Source: Gillisia sp. Hel1_33_143
GTDB taxonomy: Bacteria; Bacteroidota; Bacteroidia; Flavobacteriales; Flavobacteriaceae
DNA length: 64,000 nucleotides
Assembly: GCF_900104765.1 (NCBI RefSeq)
Contig: NZ_LT629737.1
Coordinates: 1,984,001-2,048,000, forward strand
Reading direction: 5' to 3'
The notes under the pieces were generated by a model. The model saw only the letters and a program-made list of their open reading frames with translations, was not told where the DNA came from and did not search any database. The translations under genes were made by a program, and so were the position numbers. Shown piece after piece: positions 15,235 through 26,500 of the stretch (its first letter is position 1; every line of letters begins with the position of its first letter).

Positions 15235-16422
15235 ATGGCAAAGGAAACTTTTGATCGTTCCAAACCGCACTTAAACATAGGTACGATAGGACACGTAGAT
15301 CACGGAAAAACTACCTTAACTGCAGCGATTACTAAAGTAATGGCTGACGCTGGATTTTCAGCAGCTATGTCTTTTGATCAGATTGACAATGCTCCAGAAG
15401 AAAAAGAAAGAGGTATTACTATTAACTCTTCACACGTAGAGTACTCTACTAAAGAGCGTCACTATGCACACGTAGATTGTCCTGGTCACGCGGATTATGT
15501 AAAGAACATGGTTACTGGTGCTGCTCAAATGGATGGTGCTATCTTGGTTGTTGCTTCAACTGATGGTCCTATGCCACAAACTCGTGAGCACATCTTATTA
15601 GGTCGTCAGGTTGGTATTCCAAGAATCGTTGTATTCATGAATAAAGTGGATATGGTTGATGATGAGGAATTATTAGAATTAGTTGAGATGGAGATCAGAG
15701 ATCTTTTATCTTTCTATGAATATGATGGTGATAATGGTCCTGTTGTTCAAGGTTCTGCTTTAGGAGCTTTAAACGGTGAGGAAAAATGGGTGAATACAGT
15801 TTTAGAATTAATGGAAGCTGTAGATTCATGGATCGAACTTCCAGTTCGTGACGTTGAAAAGCCTTTCTTAATGCCTATCGAAGATGTATTCTCTATTACT
15901 GGTCGTGGTACTGTTGCAACAGGTCGTATTGAAACTGGTGTAGCAAATACTGGAGATCCTGTTGAGATCATTGGTATGGGAGCTGAGAAATTAACTTCTA
16001 CTATTACTGGAGTTGAAATGTTCCGTAAGATCTTAGATAGAGGTGAAGCTGGAGATAACGTTGGTATTCTTTTAAGAGGTATTGAGAAGTCAATGATCTC
16101 TAGAGGTATGGTAATCGTTAAGCCAGGATCTGTAACTCCTCACAAAAAGTTTAAAGCTGAGGTTTACGTATTGAAAAAAGAAGAAGGTGGACGTCACACT
16201 CCATTCCATAATAACTACCGTCCTCAGTTCTACGTACGTACAACTGATGTAACTGGAACTATTACTTTACCAGAAGGTGTAGAGATGGTAATGCCAGGGG
16301 ATAACTTAACTATCCACGTTGAGTTATTGCAAACAATTGCAATGAATGTTGGTCTTCGTTTTGCTATCCGTGAAGGTGGTAGAACAGTAGGAGCAGGTCA
16401 AGTAACTGAGATCCTAGACTAA
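15235..16422 (+). CDS. tuf: Elongation factor Tu
   Basis: A 395-residue EF-Tu, full length. The GTPase P-loop is GHVDHGKT (19-26), followed by the switch segment [10 protein letters not shown], the [13 protein letters not shown]3 box and the [13 protein letters not shown]4 box. Domains 2 and 3 follow ([13 protein letters not shown], then [10 protein letters not shown]). EF-Tu carries aminoacyl-tRNA to the ribosome. Codons are visibly biased towards the preferred forms expected of a highly expressed gene. It is embedded among tRNA genes in the conserved tRNA-tuf-secE-nusG order. Confidence 0.98.
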   Translation: MAKETFDRSKPHLNIGTIGHVDHGKTTLTAAITKVMADAGFSAAMSFDQIDNAPEEKERGITINSSHVEYSTKERHYAHVDCPGHADYVKNMVTGAAQMDGAILVVASTDGPMPQTREHILLGRQVGIPRIVVFMNKVDMVDDEELLELVEMEIRDLLSFYEYDGDNGPVVQGSALGALNGEEKWVNTVLELMEAVDSWIELPVRDVEKPFLMPIEDVFSITGRGTVATGRIETGVANTGDPVEIIGMGAEKLTSTITGVEMFRKILDRGEAGDNVGILLRGIEKSMISRGMVIVKPGSVTPHKKFKAEVYVLKKEEGGRHTPFHNNYRPQFYVRTTDVTGTITLPEGVEMVMPGDNLTIHVELLQTIAMNVGLRFAIREGGRTVGAGQVTEILD

Positions 16423-16439
16423 GAATTATAAATAAGAAT

Positions 16440-16467
16440 AAGGTACTCTGCATTTGTTGAGTACCTT
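16440..16467 (+). terminator. Hairpin after tuf
   Basis: AAGGTACTC and GAGTACCTT form a perfect 9-bp stem with a 10-nt loop. What follows (ATCTTATCT) is only weakly T-rich, so it may be a leaky terminator or the processing site that separates tuf mRNA from tRNA-Trp. Confidence 0.55.
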
Positions 16468-16476
16468 ATCTTATCT

Positions 16477-16549
16477 ACGGGTTTAGCTCAGTTGGTAGAG
16501 CACTGGTCTCCAAAACCAGGTGTCGGGAGTTCGAGTCTCTCAACCCGTG
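16477..16549 (+). tRNA. tRNA-Trp (CCA)
   Basis: A 73-nt cloverleaf with acceptor ACGGGTT/AACCCGT and discriminator G. The anticodon loop CTCCAAA carries CCA, and the T-arm is GGGAGTTCGAGTCTCT. It lies 14 bp before secE. Confidence 0.95.
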
Positions 16550-16563
16550 CAAATAAGAAAACA

Positions 16564-16761
16564 ATGGCAGGAATCGTCAATTATATTTCAGAGTCTTATA
16601 ACGAGTTAAAGAATCACGTAACTTGGCCAACTATGGCGGAGGCTCAAAGGTTAACAGTAGTTGTAGCTCTTTTTTCAATTATTTTTTCTTTAGCTATTTG
16701 GGGTGTGGACACCGTTTTTAGTTCTGCAATAGAAAAATATTTTGAATGGATTAAATCTTAA
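16564..16761 (+). CDS. secE: Preprotein translocase subunit SecE
   Basis: A 65-residue single-span SecE: an amphipathic helix with the conserved YNELKNHVTWPTMAEA, then one transmembrane helix at about 34-53. SecE clamps SecY in the Sec translocon. The ATG at 16564 directly follows tRNA-Trp; any longer reading frame upstream only translates the tRNA gene. nusG follows 9 bp downstream, the classic secE-nusG pair. Confidence 0.96.
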   Translation: MAGIVNYISESYNELKNHVTWPTMAEAQRLTVVVALFSIIFSLAIWGVDTVFSSAIEKYFEWIKS

Positions 16762-16770
16762 ATTTAGACT

Positions 16771-17322
16771 ATGGCAGAAGTAAAGGATAAGAAATGGTAT
16801 GTGGTTCGTGCCGTGAGTGGTCAGGAAAATAAGGTAAAAGAATATATTGAACGTGAGATTTCACACCAAGGAATGGAAGATTTCGTGGGTGAAGTTCTTG
16901 TGCCTACAGAGAAAGTTATTCAGATTAGAAATGGTAAGAAGATTTCTAAAGAAAGAGTATACTTTCCTGGTTATGTTATGGTTTTAGCAAATCTTGGAGG
17001 TGAAATTCCACACATCATTAAGACTATTAATGGTGTTATCGGGTTTTTAGGTGAAACTAAAGGAGGAGATCCTGTTCCGTTAAGAAGATCAGAAGTAAAT
17101 AGAATGTTAGGTAAAGTTGATGAGCTTTCAGTTAAAGCAGACAATGTTGCTATACCTTTTACTTTAGGAGAAACCATTAAAGTTATTGATGGACCTTTTA
17201 ACGGATTTAATGGAACTGTTGAAAAGATTAATGAAGAAAAGCGTAAACTAGAAGTAATGGTTAAGATCTTTGGAAGAAAGACACCGTTAGAGCTTAGTTA
17301 TATGCAAGTTGAAAAAGTATAA
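16771..17322 (+). CDS. nusG: Transcription termination/antitermination factor NusG
   Basis: A 183-residue NusG with the NGN domain (KKWYVVRAVSGQENKVKEYI, about 6-25; VYFPGYVMV at about 67-75) and a C-terminal KOW domain (about 130-183, with VIDGPFNGFNGTVEKI). NusG binds RNA polymerase and couples it to the ribosome or Rho. No domain insertion is present. It is translated just after secE and before the L11 operon leader. Confidence 0.96.
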   Translation: MAEVKDKKWYVVRAVSGQENKVKEYIEREISHQGMEDFVGEVLVPTEKVIQIRNGKKISKERVYFPGYVMVLANLGGEIPHIIKTINGVIGFLGETKGGDPVPLRRSEVNRMLGKVDELSVKADNVAIPFTLGETIKVIDGPFNGFNGTVEKINEEKRKLEVMVKIFGRKTPLELSYMQVEKV

Positions 17323-17340
17323 TAGTAATACTGTTACATA

Positions 17341-17382
17341 TATTTTTGATAGTTTTTAATTGCTTCCACTCTTAAAACTATC
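17341..17382 (+). promoter_or_regulatory. Candidate promoter and leader hairpin of the rplKAJL operon
   Basis: TATTTTTG (17341-17348) matches the -7 consensus, without a good -33 partner. It is followed at once by GATAGTTTTTAA / TTAAAACTATC, an 11-bp stem (17348-17382) ending 17 nt before rplK. The hairpin could be a target for autoregulation by L1 or L11, or a weak terminator of nusG. Confidence 0.45.
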
Positions 17383-17399
17383 ACTTAAAAATTATAAAA

Positions 17400-17837
17400 A
17401 TGGCAAAAGAAGTAAGTAAAGTTGTTAAACTACAAGTTCGTGGAGGTGCTGCTAACCCATCACCACCAGTTGGACCTGCTTTAGGTGCTGCCGGAGTAAA
17501 TATAATGGAGTTCTGTAAGCAGTTTAATGCTAGAACCCAGGATAAAGCTGGTAAAGTTTTACCAGTACAAATTACAGTTTATAAAGATAAATCTTTTGAT
17601 TTTGTAATTAAAACTCCACCAGCCGCAGTTCAAATATTAGAAGCAGCAAAATCTAAAAAAGGTTCTGGTGAGCCTAATCGTAAAAAGATTGCCAGCGTTT
17701 CTTGGGATCAGGTTAGAGCTATTGCTGAAGATAAAATGCAAGATTTAAATGCATTTACTGTAGAATCAGCAATGAAAATGGTAGCGGGAACAGCTCGCTC
17801 CATGGGTGTAACTATTAAAGGGCAAGCGCCGTTTTAA
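17400..17837 (+). CDS. rplK: 50S ribosomal protein uL11
   Basis: A 145-residue uL11: [20 protein letters not shown] at the N-terminus (the thiostrepton-region hinge with its Pro residues), [12 protein letters not shown], and the C-terminal rRNA-binding domain ending [10 protein letters not shown]. uL11 forms the GTPase-associated centre with 23S rRNA and the L10/L12 stalk. First gene of rplK-rplA-rplJ-rplL. Confidence 0.97.
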   Translation: MAKEVSKVVKLQVRGGAANPSPPVGPALGAAGVNIMEFCKQFNARTQDKAGKVLPVQITVYKDKSFDFVIKTPPAAVQILEAAKSKKGSGEPNRKKIASVSWDQVRAIAEDKMQDLNAFTVESAMKMVAGTARSMGVTIKGQAPF

Positions 17838-17856
17838 TCCAAAATAGAAATTAAAA

Positions 17857-18555
17857 ATGGCAAAAATAACTAAAAAGCAAAAAGAAGCTCAGTCTAAAAT
17901 TGAAAGCGGAAAATTGTATTCAGTTAGTGAAGCTTCTGCTTTAGTAAAAGAAATTTCCAACGAAAATTTTGATCCTTCTGTAGATCTTGCAGTTCGTTTG
18001 AACGTAGATCCACGTAAAGCCAACCAAATGGTTAGAGGTGTTGTAACCTTACCACACGGTACTGGTAAAGACGTGAAAGTTTTAGCCTTAGTAACTCCAG
18101 ATAAGGAAGCTGAAGCTAAAGAAGCAGGTGCAGATTACGTTGGTTTAGATGAATATCTAGATAAGATTAAGTCTGGTTGGACGGATGTTGATGTAATTAT
18201 CACCATGCCTAGTGTTATGGGTAAATTAGGACCTTTAGGTAGAGTATTAGGACCAAGAGGATTGATGCCTAACCCAAAGACAGGAACTGTTACTATGGAT
18301 GTAGCTAAAGCTGTATCTGATGTGAAAGCTGGTAAGATCGACTTTAAAGTTGATAAGACTGGTATTGTTCATGCCGGGATTGGAAAAGCATCTTTTGATG
18401 CAGAGAAAATTGCAGGAAACGCAAGAGAATTATTAACTACTTTGGTTAAATTGAAACCAGTGGCTTCTAAGGGTGTTTATATTAAGAGTATATACATTTC
18501 TTCTACAATGGGCCCAAGTGTTGAAATAGATACTAAAAGGTTTACTGAGCAATAA
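17857..18555 (+). CDS. rplA: 50S ribosomal protein uL1
   Basis: A 232-residue uL1 with the RNA-binding signatures [30 protein letters not shown] and [19 protein letters not shown]. uL1 forms the mobile L1 stalk at the E site and is a translational repressor of its own operon in well-studied bacteria. It starts 19 bp after rplK and ends 11 bp before rplJ. Confidence 0.97.
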   Translation: MAKITKKQKEAQSKIESGKLYSVSEASALVKEISNENFDPSVDLAVRLNVDPRKANQMVRGVVTLPHGTGKDVKVLALVTPDKEAEAKEAGADYVGLDEYLDKIKSGWTDVDVIITMPSVMGKLGPLGRVLGPRGLMPNPKTGTVTMDVAKAVSDVKAGKIDFKVDKTGIVHAGIGKASFDAEKIAGNARELLTTLVKLKPVASKGVYIKSIYISSTMGPSVEIDTKRFTEQ

Positions 18556-18566
18556 TATTTAAGATT

Positions 18567-19088
18567 ATGACAAGAGAAGAAAAATCATTAGTAATTGAAG
18601 ATCTAACTGCGCAGTTATCAAATAATTCTATTATTTACCTTGCAGATATCTCAGGTTTAAACGCCTTAGGTACTTCAAACTTACGTAGAGCTTGTTTTAA
18701 AGCTAACGTAAAACTAGCAGTAGTTAAAAATACGTTGCTTGCAAAAGCTATGGAAGCTTCCGATAAGGAATTCGGAGAACTTCCTTCAGTTTTAAAAGGC
18801 AATACATCTATAATGATCTCTGATACTGGAAATGCTCCAGCTAAAGTGATCAAAGAATTCAGAAAAAAATCTGATAAACCATTACTTAAAGGAGCTTTTA
18901 TTGAAGAAGCGATTTATGTAGGTGACGATTATCTTGAGACATTGGTTAACATCAAGTCTAAAGAAGAAGTTATTGGGGATATCATCGGATTGTTACAATC
19001 ACCTGCTAAGAACGTTGTTTCAGCGCTTAAATCAAGTGGTGGTAAATTAGCTGGAATTCTTAAAACTCTTTCTGAAAAAGAAGGATAA
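18567..19088 (+). CDS. rplJ: 50S ribosomal protein uL10
   Basis: A 173-residue uL10: MTREEKSLVIEDL at the start, VVKNTLLAKAME in the rRNA-binding domain, then KSKEEVIGDIIGLLQSPAKN leading into the C-terminal helix that anchors L7/L12 dimers. Together with rplL it encodes the stalk. There is only 11 bp before it, so no separate L10 leader of the usual size lies directly upstream. Confidence 0.96.
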   Translation: MTREEKSLVIEDLTAQLSNNSIIYLADISGLNALGTSNLRRACFKANVKLAVVKNTLLAKAMEASDKEFGELPSVLKGNTSIMISDTGNAPAKVIKEFRKKSDKPLLKGAFIEEAIYVGDDYLETLVNIKSKEEVIGDIIGLLQSPAKNVVSALKSSGGKLAGILKTLSEKEG

Positions 19089-19144
19089 GCACGTACGCAC
19101 TTTTTAACAATTATATATTAAAGAACATTTTAAAACGATAGAAA

Positions 19145-19519
19145 ATGGCAGATTTAAAAGATTTCGCAGAGCAATTAGTTAACTTAACAGTAAAAGAAGT
19201 TAATGAATTAGCTACTATTTTAAAAGAAGAATATGGTATCGAACCTGCAGCTGCTGCTGTAGCTATGGCTGGTCCAGCTGGTGGTGGTGAAGATGCTGCT
19301 GAAGAGCAATCAGAGTTTGACGTAATCCTTAAAGCTGCAGGTAGCTCTAAATTAGCTGTAGTGAAAATGGTAAAAGAACTTACTGGTCTTGGTCTTAAAG
19401 ATGCTAAAGAATTAGTAGATGGTGCTCCTAAAGCAGTTAAAGAAGGAGTTGCTAAAGACGAAGCTGAAGCATTAAAAGCACAATTAGAAGAAGCAGGAGC
19501 TGAGGTTGAGCTTAAATAA
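19145..19519 (+). CDS. rplL: 50S ribosomal protein bL12 (L7/L12)
   Basis: A 124-residue acidic protein with an N-terminal dimerisation domain, an Ala/Gly-rich hinge ([20 protein letters not shown]) and the C-terminal factor-binding domain ([20 protein letters not shown]). It recruits translational GTPases. Its codons are strongly biased and a large hairpin follows it. Confidence 0.97.
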   Translation: MADLKDFAEQLVNLTVKEVNELATILKEEYGIEPAAAAVAMAGPAGGGEDAAEEQSEFDVILKAAGSSKLAVVKMVKELTGLGLKDAKELVDGAPKAVKEGVAKDEAEALKAQLEEAGAEVELK

Positions 19520-19541
19520 GCTTAACAAGCAATATTATTTA

Positions 19542-19579
19542 GGTTTAGACCTTGGGAGTATCTCCTAAAGGTCTAAACC
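19542..19579 (+). terminator. Large hairpin between rplL and rpoB (attenuator-like)
   Basis: GGTTTAGACCTT and AAGGTCTAAACC form a 12-bp perfect stem enclosing GGAG..CTCC, followed by CTTTTGC. In Escherichia coli the rplL-rpoB gap holds an attenuator and RNase III site that lowers rpoBC relative to the ribosomal genes. A similar job is inferred from position and shape. Confidence 0.7.
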
Positions 19580-19651
19580 CTTTTGCGTATATAAAGCTTA
19601 AAGTTCTATAACGCACCCACTTTTATATATAAATTATAATTCCGTCCATTG

Positions 19652-22600
19652 ATGTTAGCAACGCAAACTGAAAGATTGAATTTCTCTTCTGTAAAGAATA
19701 AGCCTGATTATCCAGACTTTTTGGATGTCCAAATTAAGTCTTTCCAGGATTTCTTTCAACTAGAAACAAAATCAGAAGAAAGGGGAGATGAGGGTCTCTA
19801 TAATACCTTCATGGAAAACTTTCCCATTACAGACACTCGTAATCAATTCGTTTTAGAATTTTTAGATTACTTCGTGGACCCACCAAGATATTCTATTCAA
19901 GAATGTATTGAGAGGGGTTTAACTTATAGCGTACCGCTTAAAGCCCGCTTAAAACTTTATTGTACCGATCCTGAGCATGAAGATTTTGAAACTATCGTAC
20001 AGGACGTATATTTAGGGACTATTCCTTATATGACACCAAGTGGGACTTTTTGTATCAATGGTGCCGAGAGAGTAGTGGTTTCTCAGTTACACCGTTCACC
20101 TGGTGTTTTCTTTGGACAATCTTTCCATGCCAATGGAACAAAATTATATTCTGCCAGAATTATACCTTTCAAAGGTTCTTGGATAGAATTCGCTACCGAT
20201 ATCAATAACGTGATGTACGCGTATATCGATAGAAAGAAAAAATTACCTGTTACTACACTTTTCCGTGCTATCGGTTTTGAAAGAGATAAGGATATCCTTG
20301 AGATCTTTGACCTGGCAGAAGAAGTAAAAGTTTCTAAAACAGGACTTAAAAAAGTATTAGGAAGAAGACTTGCCGCAAGAGTATTAAATACTTGGTATGA
20401 AGATTTCGTAGATGAAGATACCGGTGAGGTAGTTTCAATAGAACGTAACGAAATTGTTCTTGATCGTGATACAGAATTGGATAAGGATCACATAGAAGAA
20501 ATTCTAGAAACCGGTTCTAAAACAATTCTTTTACATAAAGAAGATAATTCTACTGGAGATTATGCAATTATTCACAATACATTGCAAAAAGATCCAACTA
20601 ACTCTGAGAAAGAGGCTGTAGAACACATCTATCGTCAGCTGCGTAATGCAGAACCGCCAGATGAAGAAACTGCACGTGGAATTATAGATAAATTGTTCTT
20701 TTCTGATCAACGTTACAGCCTTGGGGAAGTAGGTCGTTACAGAATGAACAAAAAACTTGGTCTTGATGTAGCTATGGATAAGCAAGTGCTTACCAAAGAA
20801 GATATCATTACCATTGTTAAATACTTAATAGAGTTAATTAACTCAAAGGCAGAGATTGATGATATCGATCACTTATCTAACCGTCGTGTTAGAACAGTAG
20901 GAGAACAATTATCTCAGCAGTTTGGTGTTGGTTTAGCTCGTATGGCTCGTACCATTCGTGAAAGAATGAATGTGCGTGACAACGAGGTATTTACCCCGAT
21001 AGATTTGATTAATGCGAAGACCTTGTCTTCTGTTATCAACTCTTTCTTTGGTACCAACCAGTTATCTCAGTTCATGGATCAAACAAATCCACTTGCAGAG
21101 ATAACCCACAAACGTAGATTATCTGCATTAGGGCCAGGTGGACTTTCAAGAGAAAGAGCAGGGTTTGAAGTACGTGATGTTCACTATACGCACTACGGAA
21201 GACTTTGTCCTATTGAAACTCCGGAAGGACCGAACATTGGGCTTATTTCTTCACTTTCAGTATTTGCTAAGGTGAACGGAATGGGATTCATTGAAACTCC
21301 TTACCGTAAGGTAAATAATGCAAAAATAGATTTTTCAGAACAACCAATATATTTAAGTGCTGAAGAGGAAGAGGATAAAATGATAGCGCAAGCTAACATT
21401 CCTTTAAAAGATGATGGTACTATAGATACAGATAAGGTAATTGCACGTATGGAAGGTGACTTCCCGGTAGTAGATCCACAAGAGATTCACTATATAGATG
21501 TTGCACCAAACCAAATCTCTTCTATCTCTGCATCTTTAATTCCTTTCTTGGAGCATGATGATGCCAACCGTGCATTGATGGGATCTAACATGATGCGTCA
21601 GGCTGTACCTTTATTAAGAGCAGAATCTCCAATTGTTGGAACTGGTCTTGAAAGACAGGTAGCAACGGATTCTCGTGTATTAATAAATGCTGAAGGAGAT
21701 GGTGAAGTTGAGTACGTAGATGCTCAAAAGATCACCATTAAGTACGATCGTACTGAAGATGAGAGAATGGTAAGTTTTGAAAGCGATTCTAAGACTTACA
21801 ATCTTATCAAATTTAGAAAAACTAACCAAGGAACCTCTATTAACTTAAGACCAATCGTAAGTGTTGGCGATAGAGTTGCAAAAGGTCAGGTACTTTGTCA
21901 GGGTTACGCAACAGAAGCAGGAGAACTTGCTCTAGGACGTAACATGAAAGTTGCCTTCATGCCTTGGAAAGGATATAACTTTGAGGATGCAATCGTAATT
22001 TCTGAAAGAGTTGTAAGAGAAGATGTATTTACATCTATACATATAGATGAATATTCATTAGAAGTTAGAGATACCAAGTTAGGTAACGAAGAATTAACTA
22101 ATGATATTCCAAACGTTTCTGAAGAGGCTACAAAAGATCTTGATGAAAACGGTATGATTAGAATTGGTGCTGAAGTGAAGCCTGGTGATATTCTTATTGG
22201 TAAGATCACTCCAAAAGGAGAAAGCGATCCTACTCCAGAAGAAAAATTACTTAGAGCGATCTTTGGAGATAAAGCTGGTGATGTAAAAGATGCTTCATTA
22301 AAAGCACACCCATCTTTAAGAGGTGTTGTTATTAATAAGAAACTTTTTGCTCGTGCGGTTAAAGATAAGCGTAAACGTGTTCAGGATAAAGAAGATGTTT
22401 CTGCTCTTGAGAAGAAGTATGATGCTAAATTCTCATTGCTTAAATCTAACTTAGTAGATAAATTATTTGCTATTGTTGGAGGAAAAACTGCTCAAGGAGT
22501 AATGAACGATCTTGGAGAAGAAGTTTTACCAAAAGGTAAAAAATACACTCTTAAGATGTTAAATTCTGTAGATGATTATACGCACCTTACACAAGGTACA

Positions 22601-23464
22601 TGGACTACAGATGATAATTTAAATAAGTTGGTTGCAGATCTTATCCATAATTACAAGATTAAGGAAAACGATCTTCAAGGTAACTTGAGAAGGGAAAAAT
22701 TCACTATCTCTGTTGGAGATGAGTTACCTGCAGGTATTATCAAATTAGCGAAAATATATGTAGCTAAGAAGAGAAAACTAAAAGTAGGTGATAAAATGGC
22801 GGGTCGTCACGGTAACAAAGGTATTGTTGCTCGTATCGTTCGTCAGGAAGATATGCCTTTCTTAGAAGATGGAACTCCGGTAGATATCGTATTAAACCCA
22901 CTTGGTGTACCTTCTCGTATGAACATTGGTCAGATTTATGAGACTGTGTTAGGATGGGCAGGACAAAAATTAGGTAGAAAATATGCTACTCCAATTTTTG
23001 ATGGAGCTACATTAGATCAGATCAACGAACTAACAGATGAAGCTGGTGTACCAAGATTTGGTCATACCTACTTATATGATGGTGGAACAGGAGATAGATT
23101 TGATCAACCTGCAACCGTAGGAATCATTTATATGTTGAAATTAGGACATATGATTGATGATAAAATGCACGCACGTTCTATAGGACCATACTCATTAATT
23201 ACGCAACAACCATTAGGTGGTAAAGCGCAATTTGGTGGACAAAGATTTGGTGAGATGGAAGTTTGGGCATTAGAAGCGTATGGAGCTTCTGCAACACTAC
23301 GTGAAATATTGACCGTGAAATCTGATGACGTTATAGGAAGAGCTAAAACTTACGAGGCAATCGTAAAAGGGGAGCCTATGCCAGAACCCGGATTACCAGA
23401 ATCTTTTAACGTGTTAATGCACGAACTAAAAGGTTTAGGATTGGATATTAGATTAGAAGAATAA
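19652..23464 (+). CDS. rpoB: DNA-directed RNA polymerase subunit beta
   Basis: A 1270-residue beta subunit, full length for the phylum. Landmarks: the rifampicin cluster region with [21 protein letters not shown] followed by [11 protein letters not shown] and [13 protein letters not shown] (given here as separate blocks), [41 protein letters not shown] with conserved catalytic-core lysines, and the C-terminal [20 protein letters not shown]. The classical rifampicin-contact residues look wild type. The ATG at 19652 is taken, with an in-frame TTG just before it. rpoC follows after 78 bp. Confidence 0.98.
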   Translation: MLATQTERLNFSSVKNKPDYPDFLDVQIKSFQDFFQLETKSEERGDEGLYNTFMENFPITDTRNQFVLEFLDYFVDPPRYSIQECIERGLTYSVPLKARLKLYCTDPEHEDFETIVQDVYLGTIPYMTPSGTFCINGAERVVVSQLHRSPGVFFGQSFHANGTKLYSARIIPFKGSWIEFATDINNVMYAYIDRKKKLPVTTLFRAIGFERDKDILEIFDLAEEVKVSKTGLKKVLGRRLAARVLNTWYEDFVDEDTGEVVSIERNEIVLDRDTELDKDHIEEILETGSKTILLHKEDNSTGDYAIIHNTLQKDPTNSEKEAVEHIYRQLRNAEPPDEETARGIIDKLFFSDQRYSLGEVGRYRMNKKLGLDVAMDKQVLTKEDIITIVKYLIELINSKAEIDDIDHLSNRRVRTVGEQLSQQFGVGLARMARTIRERMNVRDNEVFTPIDLINAKTLSSVINSFFGTNQLSQFMDQTNPLAEITHKRRLSALGPGGLSRERAGFEVRDVHYTHYGRLCPIETPEGPNIGLISSLSVFAKVNGMGFIETPYRKVNNAKIDFSEQPIYLSAEEEEDKMIAQANIPLKDDGTIDTDKVIARMEGDFPVVDPQEIHYIDVAPNQISSISASLIPFLEHDDANRALMGSNMMRQAVPLLRAESPIVGTGLERQVATDSRVLINAEGDGEVEYVDAQKITIKYDRTEDERMVSFESDSKTYNLIKFRKTNQGTSINLRPIVSVGDRVAKGQVLCQGYATEAGELALGRNMKVAFMPWKGYNFEDAIVISERVVREDVFTSIHIDEYSLEVRDTKLGNEELTNDIPNVSEEATKDLDENGMIRIGAEVKPGDILIGKITPKGESDPTPEEKLLRAIFGDKAGDVKDASLKAHPSLRGVVINKKLFARAVKDKRKRVQDKEDVSALEKKYDAKFSLLKSNLVDKLFAIVGGKTAQGVMNDLGEEVLPKGKKYTLKMLNSVDDYTHLTQGTWTTDDNLNKLVADLIHNYKIKENDLQGNLRREKFTISVGDELPAGIIKLAKIYVAKKRKLKVGDKMAGRHGNKGIVARIVRQEDMPFLEDGTPVDIVLNPLGVPSRMNIGQIYETVLGWAGQKLGRKYATPIFDGATLDQINELTDEAGVPRFGHTYLYDGGTGDRFDQPATVGIIYMLKLGHMIDDKMHARSIGPYSLITQQPLGGKAQFGGQRFGEMEVWALEAYGASATLREILTVKSDDVIGRAKTYEAIVKGEPMPEPGLPESFNVLMHELKGLGLDIRLEE

Positions 23465-23542
23465 CATACTTCTTTAAAGTTGGGTGTTTCGATGCCCAAC
23501 TTTAATAGTAGTATTTTCACAATAATTAGATAGCACAACATT

Positions 23543-26500
23543 ATGGCTAGAAATAATGAAAAGAATACAGAACAGAGATTTAATAAAATCTCTATAGGTT
23601 TAGCCTCTCCAGAATCCATTCTTGCGGAATCTCGTGGTGAAGTTTTAAAGCCTGAAACTATTAATTACCGTACGCACAAACCAGAGCGTGACGGTTTGTT
23701 CTGTGAGCGTATTTTTGGTCCTGTTAAGGATTACGAATGTGCCTGTGGAAAATATAAAAGAATTCGCTACAAAGGGATTGTTTGTGACCGTTGTGGTGTA
23801 GAAGTTACAGAGAAAAAAGTACGTAGAGATCGTGTAGGGCACATCAATTTGGTGGTTCCTGTTGCGCATATCTGGTACTTCCGTTCTTTACCAAACAAAA
23901 TAGGATATTTATTAGGTCTTCCATCCAAGAAATTGGATATGATCATCTATTATGAAAGATATGTTGTAATTCAAGCTGGTATCGCTAAGAATGCGGAAGG
24001 AGAACAACTTAAGAAAATGGATTTCTTAACAGAAGAAGAGTATTTAGATATTCTAGATACACTTCCTCAAGAAAACTTATATCTTGAAGATAACGATCCG
24101 AATAAATTCATCGCTAAGATGGGTGCTGAATGTCTTATTGAATTATTAAGAAGAATTGATCTTAATCAACTTTCTTATGATCTTAGACACAAAGCAAATA
24201 ATGAAACTTCAAAACAACGTAAAACTGAAGCTCTTAAGAGACTTCAGGTTGTAGAAGCTTTCCGTGATGCTAATAACAATCGCGAAAACCTTCCGGAGTG
24301 GATGATCATGAAGGTAATTCCAATCATTCCGCCAGAATTACGTCCTTTAGTGCCGTTGGATGGTGGTAGATTTGCTACTTCAGATTTAAATGATTTATAT
24401 AGAAGAGTAATTATCAGAAACAATCGTTTAAAGCGATTGATGGAAATTAAAGCTCCAGAAGTAATTTTACGTAACGAAAAACGTATGCTTCAGGAAGCGG
24501 TGGATTCCTTGTTTGATAACACAAGAAAATCTTCAGCAGTAAAAACTGACTCTAACAGACCGTTGAAATCTCTTTCTGATTCCTTAAAAGGAAAACAAGG
24601 ACGTTTCCGTCAAAACTTGTTAGGTAAGCGTGTGGATTATTCTGCTCGTTCGGTAATTGTTGTTGGACCAGAATTGAAAATGTTTGAATGTGGTCTTCCA
24701 AAAGATATGGCTGCAGAGCTTTACAAACCTTTCGTGATCAGAAAACTGATTGAAAGAGGAATTGTAAAAACTGTGAAGTCTGCTAAGAAGATCATAGATA
24801 AGAAAGAACCAGTAGTTTGGGATATCTTAGAAAACGTATTGAAAGGTCACCCCGTATTATTGAACAGGGCTCCTACACTTCACCGTTTAGGTATTCAAGC
24901 GTTCCAACCAAAGTTAATTGAAGGTAAAGCAATCCAATTGCACCCACTAGCAACTACGGCATTCAACGCCGATTTTGATGGTGACCAGATGGCGGTACAC
25001 TTGCCACTTGGGCCTGAAGCTATTTTGGAAGCGCAATTATTAATGCTAGGTTCTCACAATATCTTAAATCCTGCAAATGGTTCACCAATTACGGTACCAT
25101 CTCAGGATATGGTTTTGGGTCTGTACTATATGACCAAACCAAGAGTTTCCACTCCAGAAGTGAAAATTAAAGGGGAAGGCCTTACTTTTTACTCTTCGGA
25201 AGAAGTTGTGATTGCATACAATGAGAAACAAGTTGACCTTAACGCCGTAATTAAAATCAGAACAAGAGATTTTAATGAAGAAGGAGAATTGGTAAAGCAA
25301 ATTATCGAAACTACTGTAGGTAGAGTATTGTTCAACCAGTCTGTTCCTGAAAAAGCAGGATATATCAACCAAGTATTAACTAAAAAATCTCTTAGAGATA
25401 TAATTGGGCAAGTACTTAAGGTTACAAGTGTAGCAGAAACTGCTGCCTTCTTAGATGAAATTAAGAGTTTAGGTTACAAATTTGCATACACTGGTGGATT
25501 GTCATTCAGTTTAGGAGATATTATTATCCCTGCTGAAAAACAATCTATGATTGATGAAGCTAATGAGCAAGTTGATGGAATTATAGGAAACTATAACATG
25601 GGTCTTATTACCAACAACGAGCGTTACAACCAAGTTATTGATATCTGGACTTCTACCAATGCTGGTCTTACAGAATTGGCTATGAAACGTATTAGAGAAG
25701 ATAATCAAGGTTTCAACTCTGTGTTTATGATGCTTGATTCTGGTGCTCGTGGATCTAAAGAACAGATCCGTCAGTTAACCGGTATGCGTGGGTTGATGGC
25801 TAAGCCTAAAAAATCTAACTCTGGTGGAGGAGAAATTATTGAAAACCCTATTCTTTCTAACTTTAAGGAAGGTCTTTCAATTCTTGAATACTTTATCTCA
25901 ACTCACGGTGCACGTAAAGGTCTTGCCGATACCGCACTTAAAACTGCCGATGCTGGTTACTTAACTCGTAGATTGGTAGATGTTTCACAAGACGTTATTG
26001 TAAATGATGAAGATTGTGGAACTCTTAGAGGTGTTGAAGTAACTCCGCTTAAGAAAAATGATGAAATAGTTGAATCTCTAGGAGAACGTATTGTAGGACG
26101 TATTGCTTTAAATGATATCATCAACCCACTAACTCAAGAGTTATTGGTAAAATCTGGAGATGAGATCTTAGAAGCTGCAGTTACTAAAATAGAGAATGCT
26201 CCTATAGAAAGTGTAGAAGTTCGCTCTGCTCTTACTTGTGAAGCTAAAAAGGGTATTTGTGTAAAGTGTTATGGTCGTAACCTTGCTACAGATAAACTTG
26301 TTCAAAGAGGTGAAGCTGTTGGTGTAGTTGCTGCTCAATCTATTGGGGAGCCAGGTACACAACTTACACTACGTACTTTCCACGTTGGAGGTATTGCAGG
26401 TAACATTTCAGAAGAAAATAAATTAACCGCTAAATTTGGTGGTGTTGCAGATATCGAAGATTTGAAAGTGGTAAAAGGAGAAGCTCCAGATGGAACAACT

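Noticed and set aside
16492-16563. Upstream extension of secE
   Set aside because: It translates tRNA-Trp; the ATG at 16564 gives a normal SecE.
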